In this document: piece after piece, positions 1 through 10,755 of the stretch | Position numbering within the stretch: the first letter of the stretch is position 1 | Layout: each line of letters starts with the position of its first letter | Source of the DNA: Acholoe squamosa | Lineage: Eukaryota; Annelida; Polychaeta; Phyllodocida; Polynoidae | Assembly (NCBI GenBank): GCA_949317995.1 | Contig: OX439043.1 | Location: forward strand, 42,413,560-42,477,559 | Direction of reading: 5' to 3' | DNA length: 64,000 nt | The notes under the pieces: generated by a model | Told to the model about the DNA's origin: nothing | Database searches by the model: none | The model's input: only the letters and a program-made list of their open reading frames with translations | Made by a program: the position numbers and the translations under genes

Positions 1-2563
1 CTTCCATGAAGTACTATTATAATCCCCTTAAATATGTGTTTGAATATTTGGGCCGAGTGCTTTATTTATAGTGTGGATAGATCCACACTATAAAACTTAA
101 TAAAAGCTTGGATGTCGAAATAATATATCAATAAAATTAATGAATTTTTAATTGGTTTTCAGCATTTCATATATGGTATCGATCACAAGATATACTACAA
201 AACGTGCTTTCATATGACATTTATGCAAAATAACGTGTCTTCTTGAATTACAAGCAATGTATTGATGTACATAATGTCTCAAACAACATGAAAAAGTCAT
301 GAAAGACTCACCATTTGCTTTATTGATTACCACATACATGTAAATCTATACGCAACGTTCAATTAAAGCTGCTAAAAGACATGGTATTTGTTCTTCTCGT
401 ATTATTCTAGTAAGGAGTGGGTGTTAATACATACAGTGAGAAATGCAATGTTCAACTGTGCTCACTGCATTGGTGGGAAGGTAAACTGCATTGGTTAATT
501 AGTTCAAACCAAAGTCTCCATGTGGCAGCACTGAGCAGTCTGCAGCCTTGCAGGCTTCCCTTGGGAAGGAGTCATTGCAATAGAACACAACAGTCTGACT
601 TTCTAACTACAGGTGGCACTACTGAGACCCGTTAAATAAAGAATGGGTTTTTACGAAAAGCAGAATGCACTTACGAGAAGTAATTTACGATATGCTATGG
701 TAGCTTTTTACCCATGGTTAAATAAAAAAGGTTTCGTAATTCTGACTTGTGACCCCTCGTAAAGCCAAATGCTTGTCAACAAAGAAGCACAAGCAAGTGG
801 GCTGAGCGTAGAAAATTCTTTACATTTCACGTTTTGTAGCAGCTTTAAGAAATTAGCCTTTAATAGCGTTTGTGTTATTGCTGATAAATGTCTGCTACAA
901 AAATAAAAATGTCGCTGCCCTGTGATCAAAGCATAAAAAGATTATATAATTTACACATTGAAATTGAAATAAACAGTTACTAAAGGTGTAAGCCTTTCCC
1001 GATTGGTGATATCCTCTACTGTCCTAGCATGACAGAACCGTTTTGCCTTATGCAGTTTTCTAATGTAGGTTTCACATTTCTGGCCATGTATCCTGTCCAA
1101 GAATATATAATATTTACGTCAAATATACAGCACAGTCAGGGATCGACGCAATGTTTAAAGTTGATGTTTATTTTTTTTTTCATTTGGCCACATGTCACCA
1201 AACTTATTGAGATGTCTTGACCTGATGTAAGCACTCAGAAAAAATCCAAATTAGTAACTTAATCCAATTTCACTTAGTCAAAACGACTAATTAGGCAAAT
1301 TAGTAGTATTCACTTACCTATTCAGGCAAGCTGACTTGACTCAGCCAAGAGAGAGTATCGATCACTTTGTCTTAGGGGTAGTAGTTTTGTCTAAGGGGTA
1401 GTAGGCATGAGGACTTTTCTGGTAACTGTATATCATTGAAACACCTATTAGTGTGAAAATAATGGTGCTTTCAAAGACTATTGACATAATAAAGCTTTTA
1501 CAATTCGAACTGGCATAGGATTTAACAGAATAACCTAATAAATTTATGTGTTATTGAAAGAGCAAGGGCGAATAATGGAAACACTTTCTCTGTATATTAT
1601 GCACACAAAGAATTTTGATACTCACAGTGAGCCTGATGTTAGCCTTAGGCAAATGTCACCGAAATGAGTATATTTTGATACTCAGGGTGAGCCTGGGGTG
1701 TAGGCATACTCCAGCAATACCTGACACTCTATTCTAGATTGTTTATGGACTAACTGTACCCTCTCTACTGCCATACTCTCACAGTGCAAGAGTATCTTTA
1801 GAGACAGGCTCAGGGTCAACTTGAGTAACATAATAGAGGAGAATAGGACATTGCCTCTATCTCTATGAAGAGGGTAAGGCAATGTTGGAGCCTGTTAAGG
1901 GTCCAGCATTGCCTGACCCTCTTCATTACCAAGGGTGTCATGCACTGCCAGAGTATCCCAATACATAACATCACACTTTGCTGGATTCTACCTTCAGAGT
2001 GAGTCCAGCAACACTACCCTGTGGGCAAAACCCTACTTAATGAGTGACTAATCAGCACTGCATCGTAGGGCTTACATAGGGCTTACAAACAGTCTAAATT
2101 GTAATGGTTATGTGGCCCTTCATTTGTAGCACTTATTAAACTACACAGCTGTAGGGTGTATTAAGTCCTACACCTGAATGGTTTGATAAAAACTTTAAGG
2201 AAATATAGAAATTAAGGGCACCGTTTGACAAAAGCCTTCTCATGGCAGTGTAAGTAATCCATGAATGGTTTGTACATTCCTGGTTTCAGTTTCCTTATTG
2301 CTCCTTGGTGGGATATGAACTGAGTAACTCCTGATTGTAAGAACTTTGTTCTCCTTTCTGTGCTAGCGAGGCAGGTGTTGAAAGTGACACTATTAATATG
2401 CTATTTCAACCATTGACCTACCACAGTGAGATGTCATTGGTCATATGAGGCCCTGTAGACTAATATGAAACACAGACTGGAGTACAGCATAAGGGAAGAT
2501 TTCACCCACAAGCTACTAGTCAGCAGGCCAATACTTAGCAGATAGGACAGATTGGAGCATGAT
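1..2563. other. Unassigned AT-rich DNA
   Basis: No gene is supported here; open frames are short and lack recognisable domains. Small imperfect duplications are visible: a repeated AGGGGTAGTAG word at about 1373-1403, and a roughly 60-bp spaced duplication around TTTTGATACTCA near 1613 and 1673. Confidence 0.6.
65..94. repeat. Short perfect inverted repeat (14-bp arms)
   Basis: Arms at 65-78 and 81-94 are exact reverse complements separated by 2 bases, giving a near-continuous palindrome centred on AG. It could be a cruciform or simply a mini-foldback relic. No flanking gene gives it a role as a terminator. Confidence 0.7.
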
Positions 2564-2597
2564 GGTACTGTTGGATCTCACTCGATCCAACAGTACC
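2564..2597. repeat. Perfect hairpin, 14-bp arms, 6-nt loop
   Basis: Arms 2564-2577 (GGTACTGTTGGATC) and 2584-2597 are exact reverse complements around the loop TCACTC. No neighbouring gene is evident. A foldback relic is the simplest reading. Confidence 0.7.
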
Positions 2598-2957
2598 AGC
2601 ACCAGAAAACTCTTAAAGGTGGATGGCGGCCTACAAACCTGGTCTACTGTGCAGGATTCTGGGCAGGTGTGCATAGATATGGTATGTAAACAATAGCCTT
2701 ATGTCCACCAATTTCTATAAGCTGTTGGAGTCCAACTGAGAAGATTGGGGGTTTGAACCCTGCTTAGGCATTCTTTATTGAATTTTTACTGAAGTCATAA
2801 GAAAAAAAAAGAAAAATCTAACTGAAATGTTTCTAAAGTATTTTCTCTCTGAATCAGGGAAAAACACTGAAAGAAAACGTTTCTTGGACGCTAGAAAATA
2901 AACTCTTTGCATAACAAAAATATCTCATTGAACACACATGCAGGTTTTCGAGAGCAT

Positions 2958-3032
2958 CCCTGGGCTGGAATCGATTCCAGGATCTTCTGATATGAAGGTT
3001 AACATGTTACCACTACACCATCTTGACTGTCC
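2958..3032 (-). repeat. tRNA-derived SINE-like fragment
   Basis: Read on the minus strand, the sequence has an A-box-like stretch (TGGTGTAGTGGTAAC) and, about 35 bases later, a B-box-like stretch (GGAATCGATTCC) inside a T-arm-like palindrome. The spacing and D-loop pattern resemble Asp/Glu-type tRNAs. The acceptor stem does not pair and the anticodon stem is short, so this is a tRNA pseudogene or SINE head, not a working tRNA. Confidence 0.45.
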
Positions 3033-3575
3033 TGAAAGATCTCCACTTGGAGTCTCAGATAATCTGCTCCTTCTCTGTGTGTTGAAAGCTGATTTTCTAC
3101 GTTTTGTACATATTATTTCGGGATTCTGATGGGAATATATTGAAAATCTAACCACTTTTAGTCTAGCCCCACCATCCACCTTAAAAGGCATTATGCCCAT
3201 TGGTTGTCATGATAAATACATGCAGCCTTGATGATTAGCTAACTCACCAGGGCTACATTAATCCATTGTGGCAACCCTATAGGGTCAATACTGTCCCAGA
3301 GGTCCAGCATGATGCATCAATAACGTGCTCACCAGCACTTCATTGCCAACTTATCGGCGTGATGCACTCATGCATCTGCTGCTAGACAAGATTATATTCT
3401 TAGACATTCTGGTTACAGGGACTAGAGGATAATAGAAAGGATATTCAGTATGTGCAGGAATGGGTGGGAGGAGGGCTTAATAGGGCTTACACAATTTTCT
3501 CACAAACCCATTATGAATACATATTCATGCTCAATAAGTTTGACTTAGCAAAATAAGCAATCTTTACAAAAATTC

Positions 3576-3646
3576 TCAATGGGACTTGAACTTGCCACCC
3601 TGAGATGCAAAGTCCAGTGCCCTATGACTTGAGCTAATGAGGCATG
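3576..3646 (-). repeat. tRNA-derived SINE-like fragment (Lys/Ala-like)
   Basis: On the minus strand, TTAGCTCAAGTCATAGGGCA resembles a tRNA D-arm with A box, followed by an anticodon-arm-like stretch and AAGTTCAAGTCCC, a good B-box match. Acceptor pairing is weak, so a tRNA-derived SINE or pseudogene is preferred over a functional tRNA. Confidence 0.45.
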
Positions 3647-3649
3647 TGG

Positions 3650-4997
3650 TGTGGTTAGTGCTAGGATATGATATAATCACATCAGTGTACACATCAGTGT
3701 AGGGGCTAGACCCATTCTTCACTGTAGTATTCAGTTAGATTAAGACTGAGTATGGAACCATGTCTGAGTAACCTTTTTTAGAGTCAGGCTGATGATATTA
3801 CTCAATCCATGGGCACATGGAGAGGGTCAGGTGAGTATGGCTTTGCAAAGGGTAGTATCAAGCTGTTCCTGTCACAGTACTCATGCAATGCCAGAGTATG
3901 TAAAAGACTCCAGCAGAGGATCCTTTTATTGAGAGTGTGGTTAGTGAAAACGTCTATGTTGTTAGTGAAGAAGTCTCAGGAAATTGCAAGTTAGGAGAAA
4001 TCAGGCTAGTAAGGCATTTTTCCTGAGGGTAAGCATAAACTACCAAGAAAACTTTGGTTGTTTGGTGACATGCAAACTCCCAACTTAGCTTAGCAAGTCC
4101 AACAAGTTTTAGCCAAAAGGTCCAAGGTATTCAGAATTTTCTTTTTGTGTGCAGGGAGATTTAAAGAAAGCTATATATCTCAGATCGTTTCCCTCGTTTG
4201 CTTGATTGTGTACTGGTCCTATTGTTGTTGCTGTCTCGCCATCAGGATAATACCAATAAGAATAAGTTAGATAAATATACTTGTGTGTGTGCATGTGGGC
4301 ACTTGAAAGTACCTTATATTCCGTCCCCTCTCCGTTGCCGGTTTTTAAGCATTCTATAGTAAATGCCTCCTGACAAACTACATGTTGTAAGACTGATATG
4401 TGTTGGTCCCACAGTTGTTTGACCCTAAATGATTAGGGACTCTTATTAAAGAAGTCTTGCCTCGACCTTGGTATTTTTGGATGGATTTTCGCATTGCCCA
4501 TTTAATTATATACATATGAGATGCAGCTTTCTTCATTCTGAATATATATGAACATCATTTGCAATAGTACTGTATCCCTTCTGTCCTTCAGTTTGTCCAG
4601 GTCATGAGGGTCATGTGCATAGGTAGGCTAATTCACATGGACAGCTCTCCTATCTCTTATGTTTTCATGTGTGCGCATCATTTGGTAGGACTTGGAGCAT
4701 CTACGTTACCCACTCTGGTGCCCCATCCCATATCAAGCTGCAGCAGACAGCCTTTATGGTTGTCACCATACTCAGATACACTTTCATTGTGATGTTTCCA
4801 TCCGTGTTCTTCTTGATGTTATAAGTAGCTGTAACAGCATTGTCCCCGACAGCCTCATTAACTTTGAGGGACAAATGACAAGTGATAACTGCTGTCAAAA
4901 TCGGTACCAGTTGCACTCTAAGAATTCAGATATAAATAGGATTGTAATTGATCATAAGATGAAAAAAGCAATCCGCACTAAAGCTATTTGTACATAT
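3650..4997. other. Unassigned DNA
   Basis: I see no gene, RNA or clear element boundary here. Open frames are short and carry no recognisable domain. Confidence 0.55.
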
Positions 4998-5066
4998 GTG
5001 ACATGTACTTGGAATAGGGACCTTAATGCACTCTGCACTAAGGGCCTTTTTTGCAGATCCTGTCAC
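4998..5066 (+). mobile_element. 69-bp micro-element, copy 1
   Basis: The stretch starts GTGACATGTAC and ends CCTGTCAC, giving 6-bp terminal inverted repeats GTGACA/TGTCAC. It is exactly 69 bp, the same length as related copies at 10443-10511 and 48541-48609, and shares the internal CTGCACTAAGGGCC core with copy 2. Flanks are ATAT on the left and AAAT on the right, a 4-bp target duplication with one mismatch. It has no coding capacity. Confidence 0.8.
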
Positions 5067-5070
5067 AAAT

Positions 5071-6650
5071 AATCAAAAAACAGCAGGTGTATAGCCTCGT
5101 CAAGTGAGAATGTGAGTGTAAATATGAGAGAGCTGGGAGCACTGACTGTATGATGCTAGACATGAACCAGCCTGTTACTTACATGCCTCCATAATGGCCG
5201 TATTGGGGTCTGGGTGGGTCTTTTAATTAACACCATGTAATCACATAAGCACCCCGTGACAGCTTCGCTCCATCATCATAACTATTTAAGTAGCCACCAA
5301 GGGAAAAAAACTGGGGATGGGAGTTACCAGAGTGCCTATTACCACAGTGCATGCCGATTTCAGCATCAATGACTATTATAAATTGTCCAAAGTTTCTCAT
5401 CTATAACTGTTCAAACGTCCCTGTTCGACGGTATACTAGACAGAAGTAAATGATGAAATCAAGTTCTTTCAGATGTTTCTGGTACTTTCCAAATCATTTT
5501 CTGTATTAGTTAAACCCATTAGTATGGATTCTGTAGTGTTCTACCCCTCGAAGGCTAATCGACTCTTTTGATAGACAACGAATGAACACCAAAACAGGTT
5601 CCAGTTAAAACTTTATTGTCAAACATATAGGCACCAGCTGCTCCCGATGACAATTACAAGCTTGTAGTGTTTCAACCATGAATAACGGCAATGCTAGGTG
5701 ACTAGCACAGCCTACTAGTGTCTCATTAAGCCACTAACATGAACTCTCCCTGTGAAGCAGCACAGAGAGATATCTTACAACATGGTAGCGGGGCAGTTGT
5801 TCCCCATCTCTCAAGATGGTCCGTCACGACTGGACTGACCTAGAGGAAGGCTTCAGAAAGACCTTATATATGCCAGAGTCCAGGGCTGCGTGACCAAGAG
5901 GTGATGTGGCAGTAAACTCCAGTGATGTTCTCTATGTCACCGACAATGAACCTCAATGGATATCAAAAGTTCCTCAAGGATGACTCGCGACCACCACAAT
6001 TCTATAACCTTAAAAGCTGGTGGTTAGTATACCAGAAGATTGTGCGCTGGGCAGTTAGGATGTTTTATCTAAGCCATGAAGATATCGGTCTGTATAGCTC
6101 CCCTCTTTTGAAACTGCCCATGTCTGCCAACTGCTGAATCATATGGTGCGAAGGCTGCCAAAAGTTGGCACCGACTTGTGAGGACATGAACCCTGACACT
6201 GCCAAAAGAAAGAAGGCCATTGGGGAAAAGATTGGGTGGTTTGTACAATGTAAATGTAGGTGATGATACAGAGTGATTCACTGGCTGCAGTCCAAAGGTA
6301 TGCAAAGCCTCTATCCTAACCATCCAGCTGCACTTTTCTAACATCTAAACGGCCTACCTGGTCGTCAGAAAGTGATCAGCCTTGGCCTTTGATAGTCAGA
6401 AAAAAATAAACTTCATAATACTTTGTAGGTCAAACTAAAGTTGTATTGTTTGTATTGTGTCATGTAATGTTCAGTACCAAAAATTATCAATGAATTAAAA
6501 ACTAATTATAAGTTGTGCTTTAATTACCAAAGTAAAACCCTTTAAATTACAAGGCGATTGTAATATTGACCATACTTCAAGTTATGTACAAGTTATCATA
6601 TATTCTTGTTGAGAATATCATTAATCAATTAATACACATGTGCAATAGTG
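5071..6650. other. Unassigned DNA
   Basis: No supported gene. A reverse-orientation polyadenylation-like word (TTTATTGT) near 5612 stands alone and is not enough to call a transcript end. Confidence 0.5.
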
Positions 6651-6652
6651 TT

Positions 6653-6875
6653 CCCAGCAAATTTTGCGTCATCTGTCGCCATGATTGGTCATCAATGGTG
6701 ACTCCTTTTGGAGTGATAACTCATTCCGTTATCTTTCGCGACTGTGTGTTAGACTCACGTGGCTAAGCAATTGCTATTCCTGGTGATCTTGTGCTATTAC
6801 TATGTCGTGTTCCATCTAGCGACATGTGTAAGCCACTTCACACAGGTTGACGAGGACTCACGACAATTTGCTGGG
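6653..6875 (+). mobile_element. 223-bp deletion derivative of the 56465-58124 element
   Basis: Both ends match the larger element at 56465-58124: the left shares the stretch containing CGCCATGATTGGTCATCAAT, and the right shares the stretch containing CCATCTAGCGACATGTGT. Termini are CCCAGCAAATT and AATTTGCTGGG, flanked by TT on both sides (2-bp target duplication; the large copy has AT on both sides). The subrepeat-rich middle of the large copy is absent. There is no coding capacity. Confidence 0.8.
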
Positions 6876-7075
6876 TTACTTTCAAAAATATCAATATGAA
6901 CATTTCAGTGTACAAAATGCAAACTATCAGACATACGTTATATAGAATCTATGCAGAAATTCAAAATGTCAGGAAAAACACTTGTTTACTACATTGGACC
7001 TTAGACCTAGGGCATTGAGATCATTATATATTGATCACCTTGTTGGGATTCTAACATATATGTCCATTTAGCCCA

Positions 7076-7995
7076 GGAGGTTAATTCAAAAGATCCTAGG
7101 ATTGCAACCTCAGTGATCTTAGGAATTATTCTGCCTTATCCTATTAAGCGATCTTAAGATTAGACTGCGTTCACTTTTCCTAGCCAGCACTAAGATCGCA
7201 TCGATCTTAGCCTCAGCCCTCCTACACTATTCCAAGAAGTACTGACTGGGCACAGGAGGTTAATTCAAAAGATCCTGGGATTTCTATCCCTGGGATCTTA
7301 GTGTAGGCACATATCATAAGACCTGGCCAGTCTACCCTATCTAATGCAGTGGTTGCAGGCCTGTCAGGAATAGCAAGTCCTGAGATCACTTTACTATTCC
7401 TTTTCCAGCGCTAAGATCACTGCAATCTTAGTGAAAGAATTGCATAGTGGTTTAACCTGAGTACAAGAGCACTTACAGGGAACACTCCTGAACGAAAGAG
7501 TGAATAGCCTGCTGCATACATATAGAGGGGAGGGAGGACGTTTGCTGATTGTCCTTGAGGGCTCTTAGGGCTACTCAGTGTTAAGTGGAGGTAATTCTTC
7601 CCTACTCTCTCTTTTTCCTAGGGGGGGGGGGCACAATGCTTCTAATAGGTAAGCATAAATCATACATTCATGGGAACAACTCTTGAATACTGTATAGGGG
7701 CAAAGGCACCCTGTGCTCTTTTGTTAGCCCATATGGGGATGGGGAACGATGGTATAAACACTGTTGTAAAGAAGAGTGACTCCACAGCTATTCCTTTATT
7801 TTGGGACTCTTACCTTTGTGCTTAGTCAGTACTTCTTGGAATAGTGTAGGAGGGCTGAGGCTAAGATCGATGCGATCTTGGTGCTGGCTAGGAAAAGTGA
7901 ACACAGTCTTATCTTAAGATCGCTTAATAGGATAAGGCAGAATAATTCCTAAGATCGCTGAGGTTGCGATCCAATGATCTTTTGAATTAACCTCC
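7076..7995. mobile_element. Foldback element with 172-bp terminal inverted repeats
   Basis: The left arm (7076-7247) and right arm (7824-7995) are near-identical reverse complements of equal length, starting GGAGGTTAATTCAAAAGATC. The 576-bp spacer contains a second partial copy of the terminus from about 7254 and further GATCTTAG words, suggesting nested or rearranged structure. No transposase frame is visible. No clear target duplication was found. Confidence 0.85.
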
Positions 7996-8020
7996 AGGGT
8001 GCCAGTGTTGAGATTGCCTG

Positions 8021-8110
8021 TTGTTAGGTAACTGCTTACCCTAGCAACACTTGCTAGGTAACCACTTACCATAGCAACACTTGCTAGGTAACTGCTTACC
8101 CTAGCAACAC
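8021..8110. repeat. Tandem array, 3 x 30 bp, each unit palindromic
   Basis: Units at 8021, 8051 and 8081 run TTGCTAGGTAACTGCTTACC then CTAGCAACAC, with few mismatches. GCTAGGTAA and TTACC-TAGC inside each unit are reverse-complementary, so each unit can form its own hairpin. Confidence 0.85.
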
Positions 8111-10442
8111 AACAACGATACCATTGGAAAGCTATGAGCTGATTTAGGACGATAGGTGGTCTTCCAAAAGCCCCATAGGCAGCAAAAATGCACTCTTTAG
8201 AGCAACATCTGGATTGTATATATGTAATATCTTAGTCAAAAAACATGTTTAGTTCAACCTCACTTTTGGGGTTCATGCATTGCGGTCTATATTTAGAGAT
8301 CTGTGTTTGACAATTTTATTGAGTCTCATTTTTGAATCTACGGAAGATTCCATTTTATAAAGCGCTATTGTCGCCTTAGTGCAAGAAGGTTGAAACTGAC
8401 ATTTTGATAAAATTGAGTTTTCTACTGTCTATTATTTGTGTACCTACAGGCCACAATGCAATAAGGCTGTGCCCACTTTGTGCTATAGTAATTGTAACAC
8501 TTCTTTTGCCTCTTCAGCAAAACTTGAAAAATGCATTTACAGCCTTCTAGCACTAATCTGACGCTATATCAGTACTTGTCCTTTTACAGCATATAAGAAT
8601 ATGGGTCTATCACCAGGTTCCTATATAATAGTCTGTGGACAAGGTCTTGTGTATTGCTGGTTGCTATCTGCATATTGATCCTGCGCCGGAAGTGGCTCCC
8701 ATGCCTCACAGGCACATGCGGTGTCAGTGCCTCCCATCTTTCATCAAATCAATGCCTACCAGAGTTCAGTGAAGACAGGCCACACAGATAAGGAATTAAC
8801 TTTTAATTGACAATGATCTGTCCTTTTGGTTCTTCCTTGTCCTGTGTGTGTAAGTACGAAAAAAGAGGATAAAATGAGGGAATGTTGGCATGCGATTGTC
8901 ACTTCACATATCTCCCCTTTTCTTCTCTCTGGCAAAACTATTAGGGGAACACATGAAGGAGAATGGGGCCATAAACTGAGCTCCCGTTTTCTTAGCCCAG
9001 ACTTCAACGGTCATACTATGACTAAATCATTCTAGTAGAAGTCAGAGTTCCTAAAATCATACCAGGATATGCCTAGACTTTCATTCAACAGCTAACTGGC
9101 TAAGTTCATATTCATGACGAAAAAGCTACATTACACATCGCTTATATAAACAGTAGCTATCTCATCGACTGTCCTCAGATACCCTGAGAGGGCAGAAATT
9201 AAAAATGAGGTAAAACTCTTGAATGACGTCAACATCTTCATGAAATGCCATTTAAAGAGAATCATTCACAATTTCCTATTGTGGGTCCAATTAAAAAAAG
9301 TCTTGCAAGGAACTGACTCGGCAGGTTATTTCTTAAAATAGTTTTGTACTAAAACTGGTTCCATATTAGGATTATAAGCAGCTAAGAGGGCTCAACTGTG
9401 CTGAATTGCTTTAGAGCGAATGGCAACTAGCATACCTGTTCTGTGTGTACACTTACATCAATGGAAAATCCGTAGTTTAAAGAACTATTCCCTGGGCCCT
9501 ATATTCCCAACAATTTACAACCATGTATTTCAGATCTTGAAATTTCACCAACAATTTAAAAATAATGATATAATGATGGATTAAAAGTAAATTGAAGCTT
9601 AAGATACGCTCTATGCAATAGGATCATAATAAATCGAGTTTTGCGACATGTGACTGGATTTGTGAATAGACATCACTGGGTGAAACATGGGGGGCTCAGC
9701 TGTTAATAAGTTAATCTACTCTTGTATAATTGTTATTAGTTGGACCCAAGAAAGTCCTGAAACTTTATCACCACCTTCTCAGAAAGACCCCTAGTAACTG
9801 GTTTAAGAATAAATGTTAAACTGAATCCAATTCTATCTGCAAAGCGTTTTGTCTCTTCCTTGGTTAAGCACAACTACTGTAAATACCATAACATCATGAA
9901 ATAACTCAAACCGTTGCGTTGGTCTATGGTCTACAAGATTAAAGTGTCATAACGTGTCATTATAAACGGCATCTGCAACACAGTGTCTATGATGAGGTAC
10001 GCTTTGCAGTACAGGCATCATATAAAGGCGAGTCCTATGATGTAAAATTAAATCTCGTACCTAGGGTCTATAGCCACATATAGGATCAATAAAGAAATAA
10101 TTACATTGAGCCGACTAATGCCTACTAGTAAATCTCATTGGTTACCCAGACCAGCGGGGAATGATTGAGTAAAGGGAGGGATGCATGATCTGACATTGGA
10201 ATTAACTATATTCTGCGAGGTTGCTATGGGAACGGTCATTCCACCAAAGTAAAGCCATCATGTCGACCAAGAAAATGAAAAGAGCGGAAATTACTTCACA
10301 AAAGGCTTGTCATGACTACTTGGGAGAGCAGCTTATATGGATTACCATTCTTATAACGACTAGGTCTGTAAAAAAGACAACAGTGATTTCTGATAGAATG
10401 AGAAGCGATATGGACCTTCATTTAGATAAGATGAAAACATGT
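8111..10442. other. Unassigned DNA
   Basis: No gene, RNA gene or element boundary is supported here. Confidence 0.5.
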
Positions 10443-10511
10443 GTGACACGTACTAGGAATAAGGATCTCAATGTACCCTGCACTAAGGGCCCTTTTTGCA
10501 GATTCTATCAC
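10443..10511 (+). mobile_element. 69-bp micro-element, copy 2
   Basis: This starts GTGACACGTACTAGG and ends ATTCTATCAC, is 69 bp long and is collinear with copy 1 (shared core CTGCACTAAGGGCC and TTTTTGCAGAT). It is flanked by a perfect 4-bp duplication, ATGT at 10439-10442 and 10512-10515. The short open frame across it is incidental. Confidence 0.85.
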
Positions 10512-10684
10512 ATGTGATTAGGTTCTCTTTGGAGAGGTCTTAGCAACTTAACTGAGAGAGCCAAATTCAGACATGGTTTGATCATAGGCTTGTATTTTAT
10601 ATGTCATGATGTTGTGATAACTCAAATAAGAATGCTGAAAACCTGGAAGTTTTTGACAAGTTAACCAACTTGAGGAGAAATGTG

Positions 10685-10688
<4 letters not shown>

Positions 10689-10751
<63 letters not shown>
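10689..10751. repeat. (TA)n microsatellite
   Basis: About 31 uninterrupted TA dinucleotides. The alternating Ile/Tyr frame across it is an artefact. Confidence 0.95.

Positions 10752-10755
<4 letters not shown>

Noticed and set aside
4692-5072. 126-codon frame with a C-terminus like 10221-10517
   Set aside because: Similarity is confined to the 69-bp micro-element shared by both.
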